In this document: piece by piece, positions 23,837 to 32,805 of the stretch
Position numbering within the stretch: position 1 is the first letter of the stretch
Layout: each line of letters opens with the position of its first letter
Source: a bacterium
GTDB lineage: Bacteria > Planctomycetota > UBA8108 > UBA1146
Assembly (NCBI GenBank): GCA_029976805.1
Contig: JAPOLY010000009.1
Location: 1 to 49,907 of the forward strand
DNA: 49,907 nucleotides
Reading direction: 5' to 3'
Made by a program: the position numbers and the translations under genes
The notes under the pieces: model-generated
The model's database searches: none
What the model saw: only the letters and a program-made list of their open reading frames with translations
Told to the model about the DNA's origin: nothing

Positions 23837-24697
23837 TCAGGGATTCGCACCGACAAATTCCATTGAATCCATAACAGACTTTAGAACAAGGCGCGTTTCT
23901 TCCTGGCAATCCAATGATCTGTAGAGCGAGAAAAGCTGTTGATTCCCACTCGATTCAAGACTCACGAGGGCATGAACGGAATGATGGTTTTGACCGGGAG
24001 AAAGGCTCTCCACCTGAAAACCCGCATCCAAACTCTCCATGAATCTGCTCAATCCATTTTGCACCTGCTGGAATCCCTGGTCATTCAACATTCCCTGAAG
24101 CCCGACGGCTGCCCTGCCGGCAGTCAGAGGCCCCCCCTGATACCGATCAAGGGCCAACATGATTCCGCCACATTCAGAGCGAATGCTGAGGGAGTCCTTG
24201 AACTCCTGAACGGACCAGGAATCTGGCAAATTCAGAGAAAATCCAAATCTCTGGAAGTTTCTTTCCTCCAACAGTGGCATCGAGAACTCAACTACTTCTG
24301 AAGTAACTTCTCCATTGAGATCAGCGACATGCTCACCCTGATTTGAAACAACATCTTTTTCTTCCGTCAATACTTCCGCAGCGACTTCACCATGAAGCTC
24401 ACTGAACTCTGGCAGCTGAATCGCCTGAGTCACCTCTCTGGAAACAGAGTCGGATTTGGCAGTGTTGTATCTGCGAACGGCTAATTTCTCTTCTTCTGTC
24501 AAAGAAATCGATTCGATGAACCGGTGGTAAATGGTCGTCCTGCCATTACCCCAACTCATGATGACTTTCTCGTCATCACTGACGATAACCTTGCCGTTTA
24601 TGACGTGACCATTTTTGAGAATGATGGTTCCAGACTGAACCACTCCCGGTGCAAGCACCAGGCAGACGATCATGATAATGCTCAGTGCTCTGCTCAT
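23837..24697 (-). CDS. Exported protein with LKNG/GK motif domain, unknown function
   Basis: 286 residues. A signal peptide ends near VVQSG. The first mature segment, TIILKNGHVINGKVI...NGRTTIYHRFIESI, is a small beta-rich module that recurs in the exported protein at 35312 (DEIWLKNGHQITGKI). A Glu-rich middle is followed by a C-terminal domain from about residue 145 (FGFSLNLPDSWSVQEF... ESLDAGFQVESLS) that looks like the fold used to describe a protein's own stress or transport role only loosely; I do not recognise it. The start overlaps the stop of the next gene upstream as ATGA, so the two are coupled. A terminator follows. Location is periplasm; function is unknown. Confidence 0.7.
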   Translation of the reverse strand: MSRALSIIMIVCLVLAPGVVQSGTIILKNGHVINGKVIVSDDEKVIMSWGNGRTTIYHRFIESISLTEEEKLAVRRYNTAKSDSVSREVTQAIQLPEFSELHGEVAAEVLTEEKDVVSNQGEHVADLNGEVTSEVVEFSMPLLEERNFQRFGFSLNLPDSWSVQEFKDSLSIRSECGGIMLALDRYQGGPLTAGRAAVGLQGMLNDQGFQQVQNGLSRFMESLDAGFQVESLSPGQNHHSVHALVSLESSGNQQLFSLYRSLDCQEETRLVLKSVMDSMEFVGANP

Positions 24698-25287
24698 TTG
24701 TTCTCTCCGATCTCGGTCAAATGCCCACTCAGAGCCTGATCAACCCATTGATCGTAGGCTTCGGCATTAGCATTGACTTCAGAGGTGGCCGAAGCTCCGG
24801 TGGAATCACTTCCACCTGAGAACAGACTTGCGACAACAACCAACAGGAATACCGCTGCCCCACCAGCAAACCATTTGCGATGCAGGCTGACATATTCCCT
24901 GACTCTCTCCAGTACCAATGCTTGGTCTGCAAAGAACTCGGACCAGTCTGTGTCGACCTCTTCAGAAACGAGAGCGGTGACATCATCCACACTCAACACT
25001 TCTGGAATATCCTCAACCAGTTCAGCCTGAACTTCGGGAAGTCTCTCAAACTCCGTCAGTACGTCTTCCTCACCAGGACGATGAGAAAGCAAATCCGGGG
25101 TATTCTCCGGATTACAGACTTCCACATCGTCGTCCAGGTAGACGATGACGTCATCTTCGTTGAGCTCTTCATGAGAGATGATTTCCGGTTGTGGAGGTGA
25201 ATCCAAAGGGATCGCCTTCACTTCCGGCAATTCTCCGCTGTTTGCGGAGGAATCTTCAGGATTGGACTTCAAATTTTCGTCCTTCAT
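24694..25287 (-). CDS. Acidic single-pass membrane protein, unknown function
   Basis: 197 residues. The first 130 are strongly acidic and Pro-rich (EELNEDDVIVYLDDDVEV, LPEVQAELVEDIPEV). A short basic stretch LHRKWF precedes one membrane helix (AGGAAVFLLVVVASLFSGG) at about 138-160, which by the positive-inside rule puts the acidic part in the cytosol and the C-terminal tail outside. I do not recognise a family. It is coupled by ATGA to the exported protein that follows, so the two may act together across the membrane. Confidence 0.65.
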   Translation of the reverse strand: MKDENLKSNPEDSSANSGELPEVKAIPLDSPPQPEIISHEELNEDDVIVYLDDDVEVCNPENTPDLLSHRPGEEDVLTEFERLPEVQAELVEDIPEVLSVDDVTALVSEEVDTDWSEFFADQALVLERVREYVSLHRKWFAGGAAVFLLVVVASLFSGGSDSTGASATSEVNANAEAYDQWVDQALSGHLTEIGENK

Positions 25288-25417
25288 CTGTTTCCCCTAC
25301 CTGTCACGCAATGCCAGCACAATGGGTGCTGGTACCTCAGAGAAGACTAGGATGGGGAATCGAAAACTGGCAAATGGCGAAATGGTCGATCACCGCCGGA
25401 TGGTCAGACTCGGGTGC

Positions 25418-25963
25418 CTAGACGACAGGGCACAAAAGAGGAGCAGGCTGCAAAATTCGCCCGCAGGAACACAATTCTGCCGTAAATGGCGCTAACGCCT
25501 GGCAATCCGGGCATGATTTGGACCGTTGCCCCTGTTGCTCGAGAACAGACTCCACTTGCAGACGACTGAGAAGATCCATTTTGAATAGAACTTCACCCAA
25601 TCGGAATTTGAGGCCTATTCGCCTCAATCGCGATTGCTCCAGAAGAGCGTTTTCCAGATCTTGAGAGGAGATCCACCCCGCTGAAACAGCGATACGGCCG
25701 AATCTGCCGTCGAAAACACGGGTTTCGGGTAACTCTGCATGGATTCTGCGCATCTGATTACGAACTCTTTTGACCAGCGATTCGACTTTTTCTGGGCAGA
25801 GAAGGTTTTCTTTTTGAATCACCCCCACAAACCCGTCCAACCCGTATTTGGACTCCTTGAGAGTCAGCAAACGGGCGAAAGCCTCGCTGTCGAGCCAGTC
25901 TCGTTGCCTTAAAAATCTCACCGCCAGGCTGATTTCCACCAACGGAATATCACGTTCGCGCAT
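25418..25963 (-). CDS. Small protein with MshEN/DUF4388-like repeats and a zinc ribbon, unknown function
   Basis: 181 residues. The segment RFGRIAVSAGWISSQDLENALL... RLGEVLFKMDLLSRLQVESVL has the repeated helical pattern seen in the N-terminal domains of PilB-type ATPases (a cyclic di-GMP-binding fold) and in the 27274 protein. An earlier copy is likely in ISLAVRFLRQRDWLDSEAFARLL. The C-terminus is a zinc ribbon with CPDC and CSCG. The gene overlaps hemW by 14 bases. A sensing or adaptor role is possible, but binding residues cannot be confirmed by eye. Confidence 0.65.
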   Translation of the reverse strand: MRERDIPLVEISLAVRFLRQRDWLDSEAFARLLTLKESKYGLDGFVGVIQKENLLCPEKVESLVKRVRNQMRRIHAELPETRVFDGRFGRIAVSAGWISSQDLENALLEQSRLRRIGLKFRLGEVLFKMDLLSRLQVESVLEQQGQRSKSCPDCQALAPFTAELCSCGRILQPAPLLCPVV

Positions 25964-27104
25964 TCAATCTCTTTTCGGCGTCTTCCACAAACTGCAGGAT
26001 CATCGAATCTAGAACGTCGAATCCTCTGTGAGTCGCGCGCACATGGCCCGCTTCCTCTACAAGAAAACCTTTTTCTTTGAAGTTGCGCAAACTTCCTGAA
26101 CAGAGTTCGTAAAACTCATATTTGGTGAGATTCCGAAAATTCTTGAGATCCAACCCGGAAGACAATCTCAACTGCAACATGATCAATTCAACGATAACGT
26201 CCAGTTCCCCTGACTTTTCCATGTCAATTCTCTCAGGAGATCCGTCGGCAGAGATATAAGCCGCCACGTCAGGCCGATTTTTCCACCTTGCTCCGTTAAA
26301 AAATGAAGCAGCGCCGCTACCAATCCCCAAATACTCACCCCGTTGCCAATAGTTAAGGTTGTGCCAGGAGACTCCTCCACGCTTCTCCAAATTGGAAACT
26401 TCATAACGTCGAAAGCCCTGTCGGTTCAAACCGGTCAGAAATGCATTGGAAAAATCGATACAGGTTTCGTCCAGCAATGGTTTCAACCCGCCACGTTCCC
26501 GCATTGCGTGCAACCACGTACCGGATTCATAACTCAAGTGATATAGGCTGATGTGATCAGGATCGATTCGCTCAACCGCAGCGAGGTCTTTGTCTATCGA
26601 CTCCCGATCTTGTCCCGGCCAGCCCACAATCAAATCCAGACTCGTGCGCGGAACTTCCAATTCTTCGAACCACCGGTGCACTTCTTCAACCCTCCGTGCA
26701 TCGTGCCGGCGCCCCATCAATGACAGACCCTTTTCGGAAAAGGTCTGTGCGCCGGTGCTGAATCGGTCCACCCCCACTTTCAATGCTGCTTCGATTTTTT
26801 GAGGATTGATCGATTCAGGGTTTGCCTCGACGGTCCATTCAACCAAGGAACCAGAAAAAGGCTCGGCCAGAGCACCCAGCAGTTGCTCCCATTGCTCCTG
26901 GGGAAGAGCACTTGGAGTTCCACCACCGATAAAGATTGTTCTAGGGCTGAAACCGGATTTGGCGACCTGATCAATTTCAGATCTCATTGCCGCCACATAG
27001 TCGACCATCACGGTCGGGCGCAAAGCTGCCACATGGAAGTCGCAATAAGTACACCTGCTGCGACAAAACGGGACATGCACGTAGAGGCCCGGAGAAGCGC
27101 TCAT
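25950..27104 (-). CDS. hemW: Radical SAM haem chaperone HemW-like protein
   Basis: 384 residues from the ATG at 27104 with GGGAG seven bases upstream; the frame opens at 27158. The 4Fe-4S site CRSRCTYCDF (Cys-x3-Cys-x2-Cys) follows GLYVHVPF exactly as in HemW. The GGGTPS SAM-binding motif, FSTGAQTF and the C-terminal HemW extension (RYEVSNLEKRG... HNLNYWQRGEYLGIGSGAAS) are present. The HNLNYW motif separates HemW from coproporphyrinogen III oxidase HemN. HemW inserts haem into respiratory proteins in known systems. A direct haem role would match the cytochrome c genes of this lineage. Confidence 0.9.
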   Translation of the reverse strand: MSASPGLYVHVPFCRSRCTYCDFHVAALRPTVMVDYVAAMRSEIDQVAKSGFSPRTIFIGGGTPSALPQEQWEQLLGALAEPFSGSLVEWTVEANPESINPQKIEAALKVGVDRFSTGAQTFSEKGLSLMGRRHDARRVEEVHRWFEELEVPRTSLDLIVGWPGQDRESIDKDLAAVERIDPDHISLYHLSYESGTWLHAMRERGGLKPLLDETCIDFSNAFLTGLNRQGFRRYEVSNLEKRGGVSWHNLNYWQRGEYLGIGSGAASFFNGARWKNRPDVAAYISADGSPERIDMEKSGELDVIVELIMLQLRLSSGLDLKNFRNLTKYEFYELCSGSLRNFKEKGFLVEEAGHVRATHRGFDVLDSMILQFVEDAEKRLNART

Positions 27105-27273
27105 ATGGCAACTCCCGTTCCCACCGGTATCCCCCCGATTGGTTGATCTGGCATCCATTCTGTATCCTTATTCGAGGTCCACTAAAGATGCTACCCGCTC
27201 TTATCCAGTCGGGATACGGCACCTTTCGGCCTCCAGATCAGTGTACCAGCGGTACCGAAACGGGAGTTGAAGG

Positions 27274-30207
27274 ATGAGCATCTTAAAAGGACACCTTGAG
27301 CACTTCGGATTACAAGAACTCCTGCAAACCCTTTCACAGGGGGCTCGCTCGGGAACTCTTGAAATTAGTCGTGACGATGAAAAGGTGTCAATCGTCTTCG
27401 AAACCGGACACATCACTCTCGTGCGAACCGGTTCTTCCAAACAACTCCGATTGCGAAGCATCCTTCTTCGGGAAGGTCTGGTCTCAGCAGAGGAACTCGA
27501 ACAGGCGGGAAAAGATCACGAGGAAACAGGCATCCTTCTCGGACGTGCACTGATTGATCGTGGATTCATTGCTGAGAACTCTCTTGAAAAAGCACTGCGC
27601 AAAAAAATCGAAGAGGAACTGTTTGATCTCTTTCTATGGACAAATGGGAACTTCGAATTTTTCCCGGAACAATTAAAATCAACGCATGAAGATGACGTAT
27701 ATCACGTCACCCGAATTCAAGTTGATCCGATGAGTATCATCATCGAAGGACTTCGCCAAGCGGATGAATGGACTGTTATTCGTCAGAGAATCCATAACTT
27801 TAAATGGATTCTCATACCTGTTGAGGAAAGACCGCAGCCCGCTGAAAATCACGCGATCTATAAACTCGTCGATGGAATCAGCACCCTTGAAGAGATTCTC
27901 GAAATCTCCCCTCTCACCAGGTTTGACACCTGCACGATTCTTTACAGATTTCTCGAGGAAGAGATCATTCGGGAAGCTGATACAACTGAGATGATCCGTA
28001 GAGCCAGAGATCGTGCCTCGGAGAACCCCGAGTCTGCGCTGTCTCTCTATGAAACCCTTCTGGAAGATCAGAACTCGCAGGCTTCCACGGAGTTGATCGA
28101 AGAAGCAAGTGACTGTGCAGGCCATGCCAACCCTGCGATTCAGGCAGATTTTCTGAGAAAAACCATTTCACTCCTGTTGGCCAAGGGGGAAGAGAAAGAA
28201 GCCTGGAAAAAACTGCAGCGCCTTTTGGTTCTGACACCAGGTCAGCTCGAAGATCTTTTAACTTGCTGGCAAATACGGAATGCCATTCCTACAAAAAAGA
28301 TCCCTCAGATCCATGAAGATCTCTGCAAAGCTTTGAGAAAGTGTGGCGACCATCAACAATTGGTCACCGTATTGCGCGATGCGGAGAATCTTCGCGGCAA
28401 AGAGGGAGCCTACTGGCTTCAACTTGGAGAGGCTCTTTGCAAAACCAGAGATACCGGGGCCCACGAGTGCCTCAAGAAAGCGATCTCTATCTCCAAATTT
28501 GACGCCCCTGAAATCGCGCTGAGAGCTGAGAAAAGCCTTCGGACTCTCTCACCCGAACAGGGACTGGATGAAAAATCTTTGGAAGAGATCCTTCAGAGGC
28601 AGAATGAACTGGAGACTCGGCAACAGAGAAAGAAGCTGATCACCGTTTCTCTGGGGTCGATATTCTGCATGATTCTGATTTTTCAAATTTCATCTGAGTG
28701 GAGAGCTGGAGGAATGCTGGCAGCGGCTCGGGAAATCGAGAGCAATGCCAATGCCATTCACCATTTCATCACAGCCGCTGAAGCCTATGAACGGGTAGAA
28801 CAACTTCATCCCTGGACTTTCTCTGCCGGACATGGGTCAAAAAATGCACTGCGGATGCGAAACCTCATTTCCAGAGAGGTCAATTCAGAAAAAGACGAAC
28901 TCCACCGATCCCGGGAAGAGGCACGCGCCCAGCGCCAAAGCCTTCGGAATCGAGTGGATTCAGCCATTCTGGAATCCAATCAGTTTCTGGAAGCTGGAAT
29001 GCCATTGAAAGCCAGGTCAGCACTCGACGAGATCTCAACGCTCGATCTGACCACACTGCCAACGGATCTCATCGAATCGATTCGCTACCCTGTGGTGGTC
29101 GAAAGTATTCCTGCAGGAGCACTGGTTTTTGACAACTCGCGGAATCTGTTGGGAACGAGCCCCGTCACCATCAGTCTTGCCAAAGAAGAACTGTTCGAAA
29201 TGGTTCTTGAGAAAAAAGGCTGCCGCTCCAGGAAACTGAAGATATCAGCGGGATCAGTCCCCCATTTACTGGTTTCGCTGGTTCGAAGCCCCGAACGAAC
29301 CATGAAAATCCCTGAGCCTGCTCATGATATGGCGGTTTTGGGTGAATGGGTGCTGACCTCTGGCAGGGACGGGAAAGTCCGTATTCTGAGTCGGGATTTA
29401 CTGAGCCCTGTAGAAACCCTGTCCGTAGGTATCGAGGGGCACCCTGCTCCAAAGTTGATTGAATCCAATGGAGAAATCCTGGCGTTGCCGCTGGCAGGTA
29501 AACCGGTTGCCATTTCCCACACCGGGAATACCCGGGGACTTGGTCAGGTCAACAGTGCCCCCTGGACGAGCGCAATTGGCTGTGGTGAAGAGAGTTGGGC
29601 TCTCGGAGATGCCAATGGCAATGTTTCGTTTCATGACTCTACAGGTCAGCAAACTATGTCGTTCAAAATGCCTGCGCCTATTGTCTCTCTCGTTTTAGCA
29701 GACTCAGGGGAGATCGTCGCCATCGATGCTATGAGGAACTGTCAGCACTTTACCCCCATCGGTGAGCCGGCAGCTGTTTCCTACCTGATCTCTGGTGATC
29801 ACTTCAGTTCATTGTCTGACGGAAGCATGTTGTTCACAGAGGGAACACTCTGGTCCCATGAAGAACACAAACAAGTCCCGGTACCAAAATCCACACCAAG
29901 ATCCTCAGGAAATCTCGATTTCTACAACACGTCCAAAGGTTGGGTCATCTACTCCAATCACCAGGCACAGGAAAACGAATTTTCGGTTTCCAGCACATGC
30001 TCCCCCCTTGGTCACTCAACCGATTCCAGTCTTGTTTGGGTCGCAGGAGCCGATGGGATTCTTCGACTGTTTAATCGAGAGGGTGAGATATTGGGAGAAG
30101 TGGCTTTGGGTGCAGAGGCCACCGATATGACTGTAATTCAAACCGGTGAAATACTGGTCAGCCTTTCCGATGGAACGCTTTGCGTCGTGAAGGAGCAGAA
30201 AAAATGA
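27274..30207 (+). CDS. Large membrane protein: DUF4388 - TPR - PEGA - beta-propeller
   Basis: 977 residues, with GGGAG ahead of the ATG. Residues 1-130 match the DUF4388/PATAN type seen in PatA-like regulators (MSILKGHLEHFGLQELLQTL, then LRSILLREGLVSAEEL and LLGRALIDRGFI). Residues 240-440 are TPR-like helices. One membrane helix (SLGSIFCMILIFQI) lies at about 455-475. A coiled segment follows, then a PEGA domain (VVESIPAGALVFDN...LGTSPVTI) at about 607-670. The last 300 residues are propeller blades (MAVLGEWVLTSGRDGKVRIL, SLVWVAGADGILRLF). So a cytosolic sensory half is joined to an outside scaffold half. It is coupled by ATGA to the next gene. It is transcribed divergently from hemW. Confidence 0.75.
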   Translation: MSILKGHLEHFGLQELLQTLSQGARSGTLEISRDDEKVSIVFETGHITLVRTGSSKQLRLRSILLREGLVSAEELEQAGKDHEETGILLGRALIDRGFIAENSLEKALRKKIEEELFDLFLWTNGNFEFFPEQLKSTHEDDVYHVTRIQVDPMSIIIEGLRQADEWTVIRQRIHNFKWILIPVEERPQPAENHAIYKLVDGISTLEEILEISPLTRFDTCTILYRFLEEEIIREADTTEMIRRARDRASENPESALSLYETLLEDQNSQASTELIEEASDCAGHANPAIQADFLRKTISLLLAKGEEKEAWKKLQRLLVLTPGQLEDLLTCWQIRNAIPTKKIPQIHEDLCKALRKCGDHQQLVTVLRDAENLRGKEGAYWLQLGEALCKTRDTGAHECLKKAISISKFDAPEIALRAEKSLRTLSPEQGLDEKSLEEILQRQNELETRQQRKKLITVSLGSIFCMILIFQISSEWRAGGMLAAAREIESNANAIHHFITAAEAYERVEQLHPWTFSAGHGSKNALRMRNLISREVNSEKDELHRSREEARAQRQSLRNRVDSAILESNQFLEAGMPLKARSALDEISTLDLTTLPTDLIESIRYPVVVESIPAGALVFDNSRNLLGTSPVTISLAKEELFEMVLEKKGCRSRKLKISAGSVPHLLVSLVRSPERTMKIPEPAHDMAVLGEWVLTSGRDGKVRILSRDLLSPVETLSVGIEGHPAPKLIESNGEILALPLAGKPVAISHTGNTRGLGQVNSAPWTSAIGCGEESWALGDANGNVSFHDSTGQQTMSFKMPAPIVSLVLADSGEIVAIDAMRNCQHFTPIGEPAAVSYLISGDHFSSLSDGSMLFTEGTLWSHEEHKQVPVPKSTPRSSGNLDFYNTSKGWVIYSNHQAQENEFSVSSTCSPLGHSTDSSLVWVAGADGILRLFNREGEILGEVALGAEATDMTVIQTGEILVSLSDGTLCVVKEQKK

Positions 30208-31124
30208 TTTTTCAATTCACACTACTGGTCACTCTGAGTTTTATTGGGCAACCAGACCAGCATCTTGTCAGCGATCAGATCAACCAAATCGCACCTTCAC
30301 ATGCAAAGGTCTACACGCGAATACTGGAGCGTGTTGGAAATACGGTTCGTTTATCGGGTATCGAACAAGAGGTCATCGTTTCACCTCATATCCGATTACC
30401 CCGTATCAGTGACCAGAAAAGTGATACGTGCCTCAGCCTTCGTGTTATGAGCCACGGCGATTATCTGGAAATCATTGATCTTCTCGGAGAAGTTGGCATC
30501 TCTGGGGTAATAGAAGAACAACTCTCTGTCAGAGACCAAGCCATCAACGATTCTCGTTGGAAACAGGTCTATTCCATCGACCGATTCCTCGTTCGAGAGT
30601 CCAGTTCTTCAGACCGGTGGAGTGTGTGGGAATCCCTCCATACGGAGAATCCCAACCATCAAATCGTATGGTTGAAGCTTGGAGGAGATTTCTTTTCCGG
30701 ATCAAAAGATCTGACTGACCTGATCTTGAATTCAGGCTTCGAGAAACTCGCTTCCGAAGCAGGATTGCACCCCTTCAAATCGAATTGGATTTCGACGTAC
30801 GCCCTTGCGAAACAGCTTGGCCTCACTGCGAATCCCAATGGATTTGTATCCAGGAGTCGATCAATATTGTTGGATCAGGCCAAACATGGATTAAGCGGTA
30901 TGCTCGAAAAAGCCTCCAGGAAGTCCTCAAACGCTGGATTTGGATTTGGCAGTCAGCGAAAGTCCGTGCGAGCTGCGTGGGGTGATCCACAAAAGGTTGA
31001 TTGGGTTCGATTTGATCAACACATGATCGAGCACTGGACCTATCAGGATCGACATGTGCGACTGATCAATGGTCGTGTCTATGAACTGAAGAAGTCGACA
31101 GAAGTCTCGTTGAAGTCAAACTGA
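30204..31124 (+). CDS. Exported protein with BamE/SmpA-like C-terminus, unknown function
   Basis: 306 residues from the ATG at 30204, which overlaps the previous stop; AAGGAG precedes it. A short hydrophobic leader (FQFTLLVTLSFIG) suggests export. The middle has no family I know. The end, KSVRAAWGDPQKVDW... EHWTYQDRHVRLINGRVYEL, has the pattern of the BamE/SmpA-OmlA fold (a WG-P-V stretch, then W-x-Y and a final NGRV strand). It is probably a partner of the coupled 977-residue protein on the periplasmic side. It converges on the anti-sigma gene with a six-base gap. Confidence 0.65.
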   Translation: MIFQFTLLVTLSFIGQPDQHLVSDQINQIAPSHAKVYTRILERVGNTVRLSGIEQEVIVSPHIRLPRISDQKSDTCLSLRVMSHGDYLEIIDLLGEVGISGVIEEQLSVRDQAINDSRWKQVYSIDRFLVRESSSSDRWSVWESLHTENPNHQIVWLKLGGDFFSGSKDLTDLILNSGFEKLASEAGLHPFKSNWISTYALAKQLGLTANPNGFVSRSRSILLDQAKHGLSGMLEKASRKSSNAGFGFGSQRKSVRAAWGDPQKVDWVRFDQHMIEHWTYQDRHVRLINGRVYELKKSTEVSLKSN

Positions 31125-31130
31125 ACCACT

Positions 31131-32162
31131 TCAGTCGCTTTCTCCATCGGGGTCTGAATCCTTCTTTGGACTGAGTACCGGCATGTCGAGTGGTTTCTGT
31201 TCTTCCTCATCCACAACCGTGCTCTTTGGAATATCCCTGAAGAGCCTCTCACTGTCAGGTTGCTCACCGCCAATACCTGCTTCAGGACGGGAAATGGAAT
31301 CTCCAGACGGAGTTTGAACCGGCTCACGACTGGAGTGAAACATGAAGCCCCTGCTTGAGACCTCAACCCATTCATTTTTTCTGACCGGTAGAGGGATTCG
31401 TTTCCCCCACTGCACCATCACTTCGCCAGCCAAAACGAAGACTTCGGTTCGACCCACTTTATCCCAGCGACGGACAAGGAACTCTGTCCCCACTACCGAG
31501 ATTTCTACTTCTTCGGTAATGACTTTCAGTTCCCCTTCTCCAGGACTCAAAAAGAATCGCGCTTCCCCCCGCTGAACCTGTAACTCCCTGGGAGATCGCA
31601 GTACCACGACCGAATCGAATAAAATTTCCGCTTCGAACCCTTTTCCGTCTGCCAGACGGGCATTGCCCTCTTTACAGGTCAGTGTTTCACCAACTTGCAA
31701 AGGAAATAAAACGGTCTCAGTACCTGAGATTCTTGTCGCCTCTCCCAGTCGTTCAATGAGAGAGACTCCCGAGATTTCGGCCGTCACAGGAAATCGATCT
31801 GTGGACGTTTCAGACCTCATGAGATATCCGACTACTGTCAACGACAGCAACGTTAACACCAGAGAGAGTCTCGAGGCCGCAACTCCACCTCCATGACGGG
31901 AAACGGTCACTTCAGGTTCTGGATCAGAGAGGTCAGCCGTTTTCAAATTTTGCCGAATCAGATCTTCCAGTTCACCGGACACCTCACTGAAATCTGAATC
32001 GAAATTCTCCAACCCAGATTGAAGCGATCGCTCCCACTCCCTGCATTCCTTGCAATGATCCAGATGCGATTCCAACTGAACTCTTTGCTGATCATGGATC
32101 TCGCTGTCGAGTTCCAGAGAAATCAAATGACGAATGTTTTCGCAATCCCTGTTTTCAACCAT
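31131..32162 (-). CDS. FecR-like anti-sigma factor with zinc-finger N-terminus
   Basis: 343 residues. The N-terminal anti-sigma zinc domain is seen in ENIRHLISLELDSEIHD... HLDHCKECREW, with the His-x3-Cys-x2-Cys site. One membrane helix follows (SRLSLVLTLLSLTVVGYLM) near residue 100-118. The periplasmic part is a FecR domain (GETLTCKEGNARLADGKGFEAEI... RSPRELQVQRGEARFFL, TEFLVRR... VFVLAGEVMVQWGK) and a Pro/Ser/Glu-rich tail. It should hold the adjacent ECF sigma factor and release it on an outside signal. The coding regions overlap by eight bases. No TonB-dependent receptor is adjacent, unlike the classical FecIR type. Confidence 0.85.
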   Translation of the reverse strand: MVENRDCENIRHLISLELDSEIHDQQRVQLESHLDHCKECREWERSLQSGLENFDSDFSEVSGELEDLIRQNLKTADLSDPEPEVTVSRHGGGVAASRLSLVLTLLSLTVVGYLMRSETSTDRFPVTAEISGVSLIERLGEATRISGTETVLFPLQVGETLTCKEGNARLADGKGFEAEILFDSVVVLRSPRELQVQRGEARFFLSPGEGELKVITEEVEISVVGTEFLVRRWDKVGRTEVFVLAGEVMVQWGKRIPLPVRKNEWVEVSSRGFMFHSSREPVQTPSGDSISRPEAGIGGEQPDSERLFRDIPKSTVVDEEEQKPLDMPVLSPKKDSDPDGESD

Positions 32163-32739
32163 TTGAATCTCCTGACTCTCTGTCCTGGACTATTTGCCAC
32201 TTCTCAGCCAGCAATTTCCGGGCTCTGGACAATTTTGATTCCACCGCCTTCGGTGTTGTCCCCTGAATTTTCGCGATCTCCTGATAACTGTGCTTCAACT
32301 GATGCTTGAGCAAAAGGATCTCCCGATATTCTTCCGGAAGATCTCGAAACATCTGGCGAATCAAATGGGATCTCTCCCGAGTTTCCAATTCTTCAGCGGG
32401 TCCCTTTTCATTGCTGGAATCGATCGACTCATCGATGCTGTAAGATTCCCTGATCTTGGCAAACCTTTGTCTTTGGAGGTCAATTGCCCGGGAACGTACG
32501 ATCATCAGAAACCAACTCTTGAATTTGTGATCTTCTTTCAGTTGCCCTATTTTTTGCCATGCGTGAACAAAGGAATCCTGCACCGCATCTGCAGCAAGAT
32601 GAGTATCGCTCAATATTCCGTATGCCACGCCACCTGCGATTTGCTGGTGCTGCAGAACCAGTTGGCGAAAAGCTTCCCGGTCACCGGACTTTGCCCAGCG
32701 AACCAACTTTTCCACTGACTCCGATTCATGGCGATTCAA
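32155..32739 (-). CDS. ECF RNA polymerase sigma factor
   Basis: 194 residues. Region 2 is seen in REAFRQLVLQHQQIAGGVAYGIL... AADAVQDSFVHAWQKI and FKSWFLMIVRSRAIDLQRQR. Region 4 is in LPEEYREILLLKHQLKHSYQEIAKIQGTTPKAVESKLSRARKLL, split here by the usual helix-turn-helix. The start is a TTG at 32739; a GTG eight codons in is an alternative, and neither has a strong ribosome binding site. It works with the FecR-like anti-sigma factor encoded right behind. Targets are unknown. The gene sits 67 bases after rsgA. Confidence 0.88.
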   Translation of the reverse strand: MNRHESESVEKLVRWAKSGDREAFRQLVLQHQQIAGGVAYGILSDTHLAADAVQDSFVHAWQKIGQLKEDHKFKSWFLMIVRSRAIDLQRQRFAKIRESYSIDESIDSSNEKGPAEELETRERSHLIRQMFRDLPEEYREILLLKHQLKHSYQEIAKIQGTTPKAVESKLSRARKLLAEKWQIVQDRESGDSNG

Positions 32740-32805
32740 TGGCTAACCAATACTTTCTTGCTTGGATGACGATTGCAAATGGCCTGATCCCTTGAAAAAA
32801 CCGGA

